Positions 32,873 through 41,317 of a stretch of 47,409 nucleotides of DNA are shown piece by piece. Under the pieces are notes generated by a model. The model ran no database searches, was not told the DNA's origin, and was given only the letters and a program-made list of their open reading frames with translations. Source of the DNA: an uncultured Actinomycetes bacterium (GTDB lineage Bacteria > Actinomycetota > Acidimicrobiia > Acidimicrobiales > RAAP-2); contig CAIQPR010000038.1 in NCBI GenBank assembly GCA_903873775.1, forward strand, positions 1 through 47,409. The letters run 5' to 3'. A program made the position numbers and the translations under genes. Numbering within the stretch: the stretch's first letter is position 1; every line of letters begins with the position of its first letter.

Positions 32873-35089
32873 TTAGAGAGTGGTGAACGACGACGCTGCC
32901 GACGCCGTTCCGGCACCCGCGGCATTGACCGCGCGTACGCGAACGGAGTACTTCACCTTGGCTTTGAGGCCCGTCACGGACACCACGGGTGATGCGGTTG
33001 TGGTGCCGGTCGATGTCGCAGTAGCCCACGACCCACCATTGACCGAGACTTGGTAACTCGAAATCGGCGCGCCACCGGTGCTCGTAGGAGCCTTTAACAC
33101 CAGACTTGCGCTCGTCGTCGCCGGCGTCACCTTGACAATCACGGCGGCGCCCGGCACCGTCGCCGGCGTCACCGCGTTGGTCACCGCTGCGGGCCCATTG
33201 CCCTGATCATTGGTGGCAACAACAGAGAAGGTGTACGTCGTTCCGTTGACGAGTCCCGTCACCGTGCACGTCGTTGACGTGACCGATGCCGGAGAGCACG
33301 TGGCACCGCCCGGTGAGGCGGTAACCGTGTACCCGGAGACGGCGTCCGAACCATTCGACACGGGCGCAGTCCACGAAATGGTGGCCGAAGCATTGCGCGC
33401 CACCGCAGTCGGTGACTGCACCGTCGCGGGCACGGCCAGAATCTCCGTGGACGCCGACGGTGCCGACGCGACGGATGCGCCGTTGGCGTTGGTCGCGGTG
33501 ACCGTGAAGGTGTAGGACGACGCGTTCGTCAGTCCCGTCACGGTGCAGGACGTCGTCGACGTTGTGCACGACGCCCCGCCGGGTGACGCGGTGACCGTGT
33601 AACCCGTGATGGGCTGACCACCCGTGGTGGTGGACGCGGTCCACGACACCACGGCGGAGGAGTTGTACGGCGTGACGCGCACCGAACTGGGAGCCCCGGG
33701 CACCGTGGTCGGCGCGTAGGAGAACCCCGCCAGGTTGCCCTTGGCCGTGAGGTAATACCCCACAGCGCCACACGTGCCGATGGTTGTGCCGACACAGCTC
33801 ACGCCGGTCGATCCCGCGTAGAGCTGCGCGCTGAAATAATCAGACGGCACGGGTGAGGTCGTCACGGTCCACGAACCGGACGAGAGGACCCACGTGGCGC
33901 CAGCCAATGTCGACGGCACCCCGGTGAAACTCGCGTCGTATTGCCCGACGACGGCACATACGCCCACCGTGGGGCAACTGATCGCGTTCGGAGTGGCCAG
34001 TTGCGGCACTTTCGCTGTGGCTTTCGCCGCATTGGTCGGCAGAGGCAACGCGGCCGCGCTGCCCCACACGCCGTTGGTCTCCGTGATCGCGGCCGCCTGC
34101 GTCGACGCGTTCGCCACGACATACTGGCCAATCGCCTCGCAGTTGCCCGCGGAGGTGCACGAAACTCCTTGCAGGACGGGACCGGACTTGGCCGTGGCTG
34201 ACGTCACCGCCACGCTGCCAGTGGGCTGAGGGATCTCAACCGCGGGCGACCACGTTCCCGACGTCGACGAGTCGCTGACCCACTGATACCCACTCTTGGT
34301 GTCGTAGGTTCCCACCAACGTGCACGTCATCGCATCCACGCAGGAGACACCGAACCATCCACTTTCTGACGTTGAGGACACAACCGCTGGTGCCGATGTG
34401 GGATTGGCCTCAACCTCCGCAGCGGTCCATTGTCCGGCACTCCACGTGTCAACCAGCCCCGCGATGTAGTTATTTTTCGCTGTTCCAGCGGTGTACGTTC
34501 CCACGGCCACACATGTTCCCGCGACCGGGCACGACACCGATTCGAGTCCGGCGCTGGTTGCGCTGGACTGCGTTGACGACTTGTTCGTTTGGGAAAATGC
34601 GTTTGAGGGAAGAACGGCGTTCGCGAGGGCACTCCACACACCGTTCGTCTCGACGGCGACCATGGGTAGTTGAGACGCGAGGGTTCCCGCCGTGTACGCA
34701 CCGACCGCCACGCAGTTCCCGATCGATGTACACGAGATTCCTGACAGAGCCCCCTGGACGGGGCTCGACGCACCGGAGGGTACGGCGAGCACGACAGGAG
34801 TGCCCCAGACACCGGAGGTCTCGGTGGCGATGACGGGATGAATGTCGTTGCCCGAGGCGTTCGGCAGGGTGCCACCGACCGCGACACAATTGCCTACGGA
34901 GACGCAGGACTCGTTGTACGTGACGAACGCGTAGGACGCGGTTGATCCCGCCGGCGGGTGAATGGCAGTCGCGAAACCCCACACCGTTGCCGCGGCGGGC
35001 ACGGTGACCGCGACGCTAAGAACAATGGCGACCGCTGCCAGCGTGAAGCCCGAGCGCCGACGCGACGCTACGCGAGAGAAGACCGACAT
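32873..35089 (-). CDS. Secreted protein: seven Cys-pair repeats (putative beta-propeller) plus three FN3 domains
   Basis: Exported 738-residue protein with a signal peptide at residues ~12-35 (AAVAIVLSVAVTVPAAA). Seven repeats of the type G-x-S-C-x5-C-x-A-V-G follow, with first cysteines at 62, 120, 187, 250, 311, 372 and 432; the last has seven residues between the cysteines. Spacing is 58-67 residues, each unit also carrying a 'x-E-T-N-G-V-W' turn. Seven regular units of ~60 residues suggest a seven-bladed propeller with one disulfide per blade (inference). Three FN3 domains span about 465-550, 555-642 and 646-738. No enzyme motif, anchor or LPxTG is visible, so it is probably released or non-covalently attached. 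A paralogue is encoded at 39355-41250. Confidence 0.8.
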   Translation of the reverse strand: MSVFSRVASRRRSGFTLAAVAIVLSVAVTVPAAATVWGFATAIHPPAGSTASYAFVTYNESCVSVGNCVAVGGTLPNASGNDIHPVIATETSGVWGTPVVLAVPSGASSPVQGALSGISCTSIGNCVAVGAYTAGTLASQLPMVAVETNGVWSALANAVLPSNAFSQTNKSSTQSSATSAGLESVSCPVAGTCVAVGTYTAGTAKNNYIAGLVDTWSAGQWTAAEVEANPTSAPAVVSSTSESGWFGVSCVDAMTCTLVGTYDTKSGYQWVSDSSTSGTWSPAVEIPQPTGSVAVTSATAKSGPVLQGVSCTSAGNCEAIGQYVVANASTQAAAITETNGVWGSAAALPLPTNAAKATAKVPQLATPNAISCPTVGVCAVVGQYDASFTGVPSTLAGATWVLSSGSWTVTTSPVPSDYFSAQLYAGSTGVSCVGTTIGTCGAVGYYLTAKGNLAGFSYAPTTVPGAPSSVRVTPYNSSAVVSWTASTTTGGQPITGYTVTASPGGASCTTSTTSCTVTGLTNASSYTFTVTATNANGASVASAPSASTEILAVPATVQSPTAVARNASATISWTAPVSNGSDAVSGYTVTASPGGATCSPASVTSTTCTVTGLVNGTTYTFSVVATNDQGNGPAAVTNAVTPATVPGAAVIVKVTPATTSASLVLKAPTSTGGAPISSYQVSVNGGSWATATSTGTTTASPVVSVTGLKAKVKYSVRVRAVNAAGAGTASAASSFTTL

Positions 35090-35137
35090 GGAGCCACCAC
35101 GCTTTCAGATCGGGTCGTAAACGCAGCGAGTCTCGCC

Positions 35138-35155
35138 GACCTCGACGCCGAGGTC
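35138..35155. promoter_or_regulatory. Inverted repeat between lectin-like and repeat-protein genes
   Basis: Perfect 7-bp arms GACCTCG / CGAGGTC with a 4-bp spacer in the 127-bp gap. It lies 62-79 bp after the lectin-like gene and 49-66 bp before the repeat-protein start. On the minus strand TTGACC overlaps the first arm and could be a -35 element. It may be a terminator stem or an operator; I cannot decide between them. Confidence 0.35.
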
Positions 35156-35216
35156 AAGAAATTTTCGGACGTTGTGCTCCGCGTAGCGGTGCGACTGTCG
35201 TGGAAACGGACGCGAC

Positions 35217-36041
35217 TTACAAGCGCGTGGATCGGTGCGTGCGACGACGGTGCGTCAACGAGAACACACCCAAGGCCCCCGCACCCAGAAGCACGACGAT
35301 AAATCCGCCGTTGAAGCCACCTGATGACAGCGACACGTCGGAGGTCGTCGCCGAGAACTGAGTGATGATGTGGTCGTCCGTAAGTCCACCCGTCGCACCC
35401 GTGAATCCGAGCAACACGGTGGGGGTCAACGTGACAGCTGACGAGAGAACCTGCGTTCCGTCGAGCGTGAGCGTCAAGACGCCACCGGAGTAGCTCACGT
35501 TCACGGTGTGCGTGCCGTACAAACTCGTCGTCAAAGGCGACGTCGCAATCCACGTTTTGGTCGTCCCGGTTCCACCGGAGAGGAAGCCGACGAAGTTCTT
35601 CGAGGGGTCGTTGACATTCTGATAGGTGTCAAGAGCGACACCCACGCCACCCTTAACCCCGGGGTTTCCGCCACCCGCGGTGAATCCCAAACCTCCACCC
35701 AGTGAACCAATGGTGTGCGTGGTGTTCTGCGTCGGATCGGCGAGCGCCAACGTGATGCCGTCAGCGCCCCACGGCGTACCCATGTTGACGGTGAAGCTGA
35801 CGTTCAAACCCTGGGATGCGACGGGGGCATTGAACCACGCCGAGGAGATCTGATTGGTGACGCCTTGTTGAGTCAGCACAAGGTTCCCTGACGAGATCGC
35901 CGCCTGACCGTTCAAGGTCCACGAACTGTCGGGTGGCCAATTCACCGACGCGGCGCCCGCGGTCGACGCTGTGACCAGCGAAAGTGCAATTGCTGACATC
36001 GCGTAACGCAACACCCGCGTACCTGTGAAACCGACCCGCAC
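35217..36041 (-). CDS. L-type lectin-like surface protein with C-terminal membrane anchor
   Basis: A 274-residue exported protein. The signal peptide ends near residue 31 (TASTAGAA). The beta-sandwich that follows has legume/L-type lectin landmarks: SSAWFNAPVASQGLNVSFTVNMG, GADGITLALADP (92-103, with the Asp that positions Ca2+), GGGLGFTAGGGNPGVKGGVGVALDTYQN (metal and sugar loop) and a final VLLGFTGATGGLTDDHIITQF. A hydrophobic helix (245-264) followed by HRRRTHRSTRL is a membrane stop anchor. It probably binds surface or environmental glycans. The start is GTG with AAAGGGG upstream. It lies 133 bp after the LCP gene on the same strand. Confidence 0.8.
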   Translation of the reverse strand: MRVGFTGTRVLRYAMSAIALSLVTASTAGAASVNWPPDSSWTLNGQAAISSGNLVLTQQGVTNQISSAWFNAPVASQGLNVSFTVNMGTPWGADGITLALADPTQNTTHTIGSLGGGLGFTAGGGNPGVKGGVGVALDTYQNVNDPSKNFVGFLSGGTGTTKTWIATSPLTTSLYGTHTVNVSYSGGVLTLTLDGTQVLSSAVTLTPTVLLGFTGATGGLTDDHIITQFSATTSDVSLSSGGFNGGFIVVLLGAGALGVFSLTHRRRTHRSTRL

Positions 36042-36174
36042 AATGACCCCTTTTGGTTATCACCCTCATACTGCGAAGAAAGTTTTTCTAACGTAACAGG
36101 GTGTCTACCCCATGTCCAATCAAGGCACTGAATCCCAGTGGATAGAAGGAATTACAACGACGTAATTACAAGAA

Positions 36175-38079
36175 TTAGTACGTACCAGGACCAGTAAAGG
36201 AGGCATTACAGGACCTCGGATCCCACGGCTGCAGCGGCTGCGCGAGTGCCGTGGGTTGACCGAGACCGTTGTCACCCGACACGCCCGGCGGGTCGTACAC
36301 GGTCGTGGGCGTCACGGTGCCCGGTGACGCTTTGACAGTGGTGGTGGTCGTCGACGTGGGCGACGTCGGTGCAGTGATCGGTCGCAACGAGATGTCATTG
36401 CCCGTCTCAATAGTGACGGACGAACCAGGTTGCACCATCGCGGGGTTGTAGCCCATCACAGCGGGACCTTGGATTTGTCGCATGACTTGTTCCGCCTCCG
36501 CCTGTGCGGACGCGTCCCAGTTGCCCGAACTCGGTGGCGGCGGTCCGCCGTACCAAACGATCGTCTCGTTCTCCTTCGGGTTCACCGGCGTGCGGTCGCC
36601 CGTCGCGACAACATCGAAGCCTCGACTGGTGAGCCCCTTCGCCACGACACCCGCCTGGCCGCTCACGCCCGAGCCGTTCTCGACCGCCACGCGGAAGGAA
36701 CCAACGTGCGGCAGCTGCGAGTAGCTGAACGTACTTTGGCCGGGCTTCACGCCGAAGATGGCGTCCACGGCGTTGTAGCCGCCGGGCTGCAGCGGGAATT
36801 CGATGTCGCCGTAGTAGTACCCCTTGTAGAGGTAGCTGCCGACTTCGACCGTCACGACCGGGTAGGTGAACTGCGGGACATTGTCAATCGCCGTCGTGGC
36901 GAATGCTTCCGCGAGGGCCACCATGTGTGACTCCGAAAAACCGTTATCCACCGTGAGACTGGGGAGAACCGACGTCGCGATGCTCTGATCGGTGCTGAAG
37001 TTCCCAATGCCTCTCGAGGCCACCTGCTTGGCGAGAATGCGAAGGAACTCGTGTGTGCGACGGATGCGAGCGATGTCGGACTGCGCCTCTTGCGGCCACG
37101 TGGAGTGGGCGTAGGGCGTACCTGCGGGTTGGTACTGGAGGTGACGCGCCCGCACGACCTGAAGGGCGTGATACCCGTTCAAGAGGTAGCACCCCGGATG
37201 GCGAATATTGAGACCCGACTCGGCGTCAAAGACTGGCATCGGAAAATACAAGCGAATGCCACCGAGCGCATCGACAACATTGGCGAACGTGTCGAAGTTG
37301 AGTTCGATGTAGTGATTAATCGGAATGCCGAAGTCTTCTTGGATCGCCGCCGCGAGCTGTGTCGGACCTTGGTACAGCGCCGCGTCAATCTTGTTGGCAC
37401 CTTCGTGTCGCGCGTTAGGAATGAACGTGTCGCGAGCAATCGACAGCAGCGACACGCGATGCGTGCCGAGATCGAGATGCACAATCATCACGATGTCACT
37501 GTTGACACCGGTCACGCCCTGTGAGCACAGTCCGTACGCGACGTTCTGGTGTTTCAGTGCGCAGCGGTCGGTCGAGCCCACGAGAAGGATGTTCTCTTTC
37601 TCACCGGCGGTCTGGAGACCCTTGACCTCGGTGTGGTGAATGAGCGAACCGAGGTAGATGTAATCGGCGACGCCTAACGTCACCACGAGCAGCACCAGGG
37701 CGACGCCCAGGATCATCAGCCGTCGCATCCAAAATCGTCGCTGGCTCGGCCGCTGTCGGGGACGCGACGTGGTCGCCATCGCCGAGGGCCGCCGCGGATC
37801 ATTGGCCGGCACGGGTAGCGACCGGGGATCGGGTCGACGAGGGGGTGGACCGCCGGCGCGGCCCGCGGGAGGTCGCGGACCTCGCGGTGGAGGTCCCTGT
37901 GTCAGGCCCGGCGGCGGGGCGGACCCGCGGGAGGGAGGAACATTGCCCGGATTAGAAGGTCCCGAATTAGAGGACGGAGGTCGCCCCGACGGTCCCCTTG
38001 ACGACGCCCACGGTTCGCGGCCATCTCCTCGTGGCGGTGGCGTAGTGCCGCCGCGCCGCGGCGGTTCCGACGGTGTCAT
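36175..38079 (-). CDS. LytR-CpsA-Psr (LCP) family wall glycopolymer ligase
   Basis: A 634-residue membrane protein that attaches undecaprenyl-linked wall polymers to peptidoglycan (established for LCP enzymes). ATG at 38079 is preferred over a TTG three codons earlier because GAGGA sits nine bases before it. A Pro/Gly/Arg-rich cytoplasmic N-terminus (1-115) precedes one helix (118-139). In the LCP domain (about 163-352), NSDIVMIVHL, LLSIARD, NKIDAALYQ, ALQVVRARHLQY and QSDIARIRRTHEFL supply the Arg/Asp residues that bind pyrophosphate and metal. A LytR_C domain (about 461-535, FRVAVENGSGVSGQAGVVAKGLTSRGFDV) follows, then a Thr/Pro-rich tail. The long disordered N-terminus is unusual in length and may be a phosphorylation or docking region. 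Confidence 0.93.
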   Translation of the reverse strand: MTPSEPPRRGGTTPPPRGDGREPWASSRGPSGRPPSSNSGPSNPGNVPPSRGSAPPPGLTQGPPPRGPRPPAGRAGGPPPRRPDPRSLPVPANDPRRPSAMATTSRPRQRPSQRRFWMRRLMILGVALVLLVVTLGVADYIYLGSLIHHTEVKGLQTAGEKENILLVGSTDRCALKHQNVAYGLCSQGVTGVNSDIVMIVHLDLGTHRVSLLSIARDTFIPNARHEGANKIDAALYQGPTQLAAAIQEDFGIPINHYIELNFDTFANVVDALGGIRLYFPMPVFDAESGLNIRHPGCYLLNGYHALQVVRARHLQYQPAGTPYAHSTWPQEAQSDIARIRRTHEFLRILAKQVASRGIGNFSTDQSIATSVLPSLTVDNGFSESHMVALAEAFATTAIDNVPQFTYPVVTVEVGSYLYKGYYYGDIEFPLQPGGYNAVDAIFGVKPGQSTFSYSQLPHVGSFRVAVENGSGVSGQAGVVAKGLTSRGFDVVATGDRTPVNPKENETIVWYGGPPPPSSGNWDASAQAEAEQVMRQIQGPAVMGYNPAMVQPGSSVTIETGNDISLRPITAPTSPTSTTTTTVKASPGTVTPTTVYDPPGVSGDNGLGQPTALAQPLQPWDPRSCNASFTGPGTY

Positions 38080-38169
38080 CTCGTTCAATCCTCGTTCACG
38101 TGTGTGTCACTCGCGACCACGAGCGACATACGTCTCGCCCCCACGCTAGACCCGTGACGGCCGAATGCG

Positions 38170-38191
38170 AGAGGATCGACCGGGGTCCTCT
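38170..38191. terminator. Hairpin after the DUF6295 gene
   Basis: Arms AGAGGA / TCCTCT with a 10-nt loop, 12 bp beyond the minus-strand stop at 38204. On the plus strand it is followed by TGACCCTTTTG, but no plus-strand gene ends here. It is a weak candidate for a Rho-assisted end of the minus-strand transcript. Confidence 0.35.
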
Positions 38192-38203
38192 GACCCTTTT
38201 GTT

Positions 38204-38488
38204 CTAGGCGAGAGGAGCCGACTCTCCGAGCGCGAGATCCTCAGGAACGGCGGCCAACGCGCGGTAGATGGCGTCGGCCAACTCCCGCGCGGACCGCGCG
38301 TCTAGTTCGAGAGCCACCCGGTGCTGCGGGCCCTTGGCGGGATTGCGAATATCGATGAGCAGAGCGTGGCCGTCGGGAAAATGCACCGGGTGATCGAAAT
38401 ACACCGTGGCGTCGGTCGCGCGGAACCAGCCCTGAGCGCCTTTGGCGCTTCCCTCAATTTGAATGAGCTCTGTGGCGTACGTGCACAT
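38204..38488 (-). CDS. DUF6295-family small protein
   Basis: A 94-residue soluble protein. It begins MCTYATELIQIEGSAKGAQGWFRATDATVYFDHPVHFPDGHALLIDIRNP, which I recognise as the conserved opening of DUF6295, a family widespread in actinobacteria with no known function. A C-terminal helix ARSARELADAIYRALAAVP follows. The ATG at 38488 was chosen because the conserved Met-Cys-Thr-Tyr begins there; earlier in-frame codons run into the preceding gene. It starts six bases after the stop of the dienelactone hydrolase gene, so the two probably form an operon. Confidence 0.75.
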   Translation of the reverse strand: MCTYATELIQIEGSAKGAQGWFRATDATVYFDHPVHFPDGHALLIDIRNPAKGPQHRVALELDARSARELADAIYRALAAVPEDLALGESAPLA

Positions 38489-38493
38489 GAGAC

Positions 38494-39243
38494 TTACTTC
38501 CCACTGCCGAGGTGGCGGCCAAAGAACTCCCAGATTTCGCCCCACGCTTCAGTCGCGACCTCGGGACGATAGCTGGGACGATCAACCGCAAAGAAAGCGT
38601 GACCTGCACCGGGGTACGAGTGGCGAGTGAAGTCCTTGCCGAGTTCGTCCAGCCGTCGCTGCAGGTCGTCTGTTTGTTCCGGCGAGGGGTACTGGTCCTC
38701 CTCGCCGAAGAGACCGAGAAGAGGACACGCGAGCGACGGCAATTTGTCGACCAAGGACGTAAAGCGAAAAGGTCGGTCCGCTGGCGGATCGACGGTCACG
38801 AAAGCTCCGTAGCAATCAACGGCCGCGTCGAGGTCCAGACTGCAGGCCGCGAGCACACTCTGCCGACCGCCCGAGCAATATCCGATAACACCGACCTTGC
38901 CGTTGCTCCCCGGCAAGGACCGTAGATACGACATCGCACCCGCGACGTCGCCGACCAACCTCTCGTCGGGAACGCCGCCCAACGCGCGCGCCGTCGCGGC
39001 GGCGTCGTCAGCGGCCGCACCGGGTGCTTCTCGATGATAAAGATTCGGACAGACGGCCGCGTACCCGTGCGCCGCGAAGCGGCGAGTGTTTTCCTTCGTC
39101 GCCTCATCAAAGCCGGGCATGTGATGGATCACGACGACCGAACCGAATCCCGTCACCGATTCGGGAACGGCGACGTACGCCTCTATCTCATCGCCTCCGA
39201 ATCCCTGCAGGGAGGTGGTTCGCGCGTACAGGTCGACGGTCAT
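38494..39243 (-). CDS. Dienelactone hydrolase family protein
   Basis: An alpha/beta-hydrolase of 249 aa with the Cys-Asp-His triad of this family: C123 (VIGYCSGGRQS), D183 (FGEEDQYPSP) and H215 (YPGAGHAFF). Dienelactone hydrolases open the lactone ring in chlorocatechol breakdown, but many family members act on other esters, and no catechol genes are nearby. The ATG at 39243 was chosen because AAAGGA is correctly spaced; a start ten codons earlier is possible. It heads a two-gene operon with the DUF6295 gene and diverges from the second seven-repeat protein gene. Confidence 0.9.
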   Translation of the reverse strand: MTVDLYARTTSLQGFGGDEIEAYVAVPESVTGFGSVVVIHHMPGFDEATKENTRRFAAHGYAAVCPNLYHREAPGAAADDAAATARALGGVPDERLVGDVAGAMSYLRSLPGSNGKVGVIGYCSGGRQSVLAACSLDLDAAVDCYGAFVTVDPPADRPFRFTSLVDKLPSLACPLLGLFGEEDQYPSPEQTDDLQRRLDELGKDFTRHSYPGAGHAFFAVDRPSYRPEVATEAWGEIWEFFGRHLGSGK

Positions 39244-39354
39244 GCCAATTCCTTTGTCCGGGGTGAGCGCCACAGCCCCTGAAATCTACCGAGAGCGCTA
39301 CGGTCCCGACCTGCTCTTTGACGTGCGCGCTGGTAGCGTCCCCACACGAACGTC

Positions 39355-41250
39355 ATGTCTCGCACTCTGAACTCACCCGCGGCACGTGGCACGTGTGGTC
39401 CGCGACCTCGACGTCGTCTGCCCCGTCGTCACGGCGCGATCTTGACGGCCGTGCTGCTGTCGTGGTCCGCGACGTCGATAGTGACCGCGCCGGCATCATT
39501 CGCGTCATCCTCGCCCCCAACGACTCTCACATTTCCGGCCGGTGTCGCCACGTCGTCGCAACTGGTGGACATCGGCGGCGTGAGCTGTGCGGGCGTGAAC
39601 ACGTGCGTGGTGGTCGGCTCCGTACGCGTGGGATCGAGCGTCGCCCAGCGCCACGATGCTCCCTTTGCCGCTCGACTCATCGACGGTATTCTTTCCACCG
39701 CGGTGATTCTGCCGCTGCCGAGCAACGCCATCTCGAGCACCTGGTCGTCGTCGGGTCCTCGTACGGGCCTCGACGCGGTGTCCTGCCCCGCCGCGACGTC
39801 GTGCACCGCTGTTGGCACCTACGACACCGCGACCGGGTTCGCGCCCTTCGTCGTCAGCTTCAACGGATCCGCGTGGACACCACCGCAGGAGATCCTCCCG
39901 CCAACGTCCACCGTCGCCCACGGATCGGCGAGCGCACTCGGCGTATCGTGCGCCACCACGACGACCTGTGTCGTCGTGGGCGACTACGAGAGCGCCGTGT
40001 CGACGTACCTTCCCTTTAGCGCCACGAACACGGGCACGTCCTGGAAGACCGCTCGCGTCCCCTTGCCTTCGGGTGCCGACACGGCATTTCAGGACGCCGA
40101 ACTCAGCGGCGTGAGTTGTTGGTCGGCGTTCATGTGCGTGGCGGTCGGCAGTGCGACAGTGGGAACGAACCAAGTGGATCTCGTCGCGAGTGACGACCAC
40201 GGAACCTGGACGCCGACGGCCTTACCCGTGCCGGCGAATGACTCAACCGGCGATGCCTCGCTTCTCAATGGACTGAACGCTGTGAGTTGTTGGGGGCCGT
40301 GGTCGTGCGCGGCCGTTGGACAATTCGGCACGGCGACCGGCGAGAGCAGCACCAGCGTGACCAGTTCACCCGTCGGACACCAGGCATCCTGGGCGACAAT
40401 GACGTGGGTCACGGTGCCGACTCTCCATCCGGCCCCCAGCTCGCCGCTGAGTGAATTACTCAGCGTGAGCTGCTCCAGCGCCACCACGTGCAGTGCCGGT
40501 GGCTTTGTCGGTTCCGCGACGAGTGTGTCGGCCGACGTGGGCTCTTTGACGTCGGTGGACCTCGCGTCGACGCCCAGTACTGCGACGAGTGGCAACGCCG
40601 CCGTGTCGGCGCTGTGGTGCTACAGCGACGATCACTGTCTCGACGTCGGCACATTCACTGCCAGCGGCAACGTTGAGGCCTTCGCGACGATTCCGGACAC
40701 CGAACCCGGCGCACCGACCAACGTTGTCGCCGTCGGAGGAAATGCGCACGTCACCGTGACGTGGACGGCGCCGTCGTACACGGGCCTGAGTCCGATTATC
40801 CACTACATCGCAACCGCCACACCGAGTGGCCTGACGTGCACCACCACGACCACCACCTGTGTGATCAGTGGACTCACGAATGGCGAGACCTATCGCGTCA
40901 GTGTCGTGGCGGACAACGCCGTCGGCACCTCGGTGGCCTCCTCGCTGTCTCCCGCGGTTACCCCCGTCACGGTGCCCTCGGCGCCGACCGTCTCCACAGC
41001 GACACCACTGGTGGGAGGGGTGCGCGTGATCTTTTCGCCACCGTCATCCACCGGTGGGTCACCCATCACGACGTATCAATACTCACTCACGATTGGCGCG
41101 ACGTGGCACGTGCGAACCTCGGGCACGACCACCTCACCACTCGTCGTCACGGGCCTCGCTCGTCATCACCGCTACCGCATCGTGCTGCGGGCGCTGAACG
41201 CCGTTGGCGCGTCGCCGCGGTCCAATATCGCCACCTTCGTCACCAAGTAG
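39355..41250 (+). CDS. Secreted protein: seven Cys-pair repeats (putative beta-propeller) plus two FN3 domains
   Basis: Exported 631-residue paralogue of the protein at 32873-35089. A long Arg-rich n-region (PRPRRRLPRRHG) and hydrophobic core (about 28-47) form the signal. Seven Cys-x5-Cys units follow, with first cysteines at 78, 144, 199, 255, 312, 373 and 422, each in a context like 'V-S-C-x5-C-x-A-V-G'. Spacing is 49-66 residues. Two FN3 domains span about 452-538 and 541-631; the first has a Cys pair in its strand F region (TCTTTTTTCVISGL). No catalytic motif or anchor is present. Role unknown; a secreted binding or structural protein is the likely class. Confidence 0.8.
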   Translation: MSRTLNSPAARGTCGPRPRRRLPRRHGAILTAVLLSWSATSIVTAPASFASSSPPTTLTFPAGVATSSQLVDIGGVSCAGVNTCVVVGSVRVGSSVAQRHDAPFAARLIDGILSTAVILPLPSNAISSTWSSSGPRTGLDAVSCPAATSCTAVGTYDTATGFAPFVVSFNGSAWTPPQEILPPTSTVAHGSASALGVSCATTTTCVVVGDYESAVSTYLPFSATNTGTSWKTARVPLPSGADTAFQDAELSGVSCWSAFMCVAVGSATVGTNQVDLVASDDHGTWTPTALPVPANDSTGDASLLNGLNAVSCWGPWSCAAVGQFGTATGESSTSVTSSPVGHQASWATMTWVTVPTLHPAPSSPLSELLSVSCSSATTCSAGGFVGSATSVSADVGSLTSVDLASTPSTATSGNAAVSALWCYSDDHCLDVGTFTASGNVEAFATIPDTEPGAPTNVVAVGGNAHVTVTWTAPSYTGLSPIIHYIATATPSGLTCTTTTTTCVISGLTNGETYRVSVVADNAVGTSVASSLSPAVTPVTVPSAPTVSTATPLVGGVRVIFSPPSSTGGSPITTYQYSLTIGATWHVRTSGTTTSPLVVTGLARHHRYRIVLRALNAVGASPRSNIATFVTK

Positions 41251-41317
41251 CCCGACCCCTTGGAGGGTGACGGGCGTCCTTATACTTTTGCCAAAGCCCC
41301 CTGGTACGAAGGATCGC

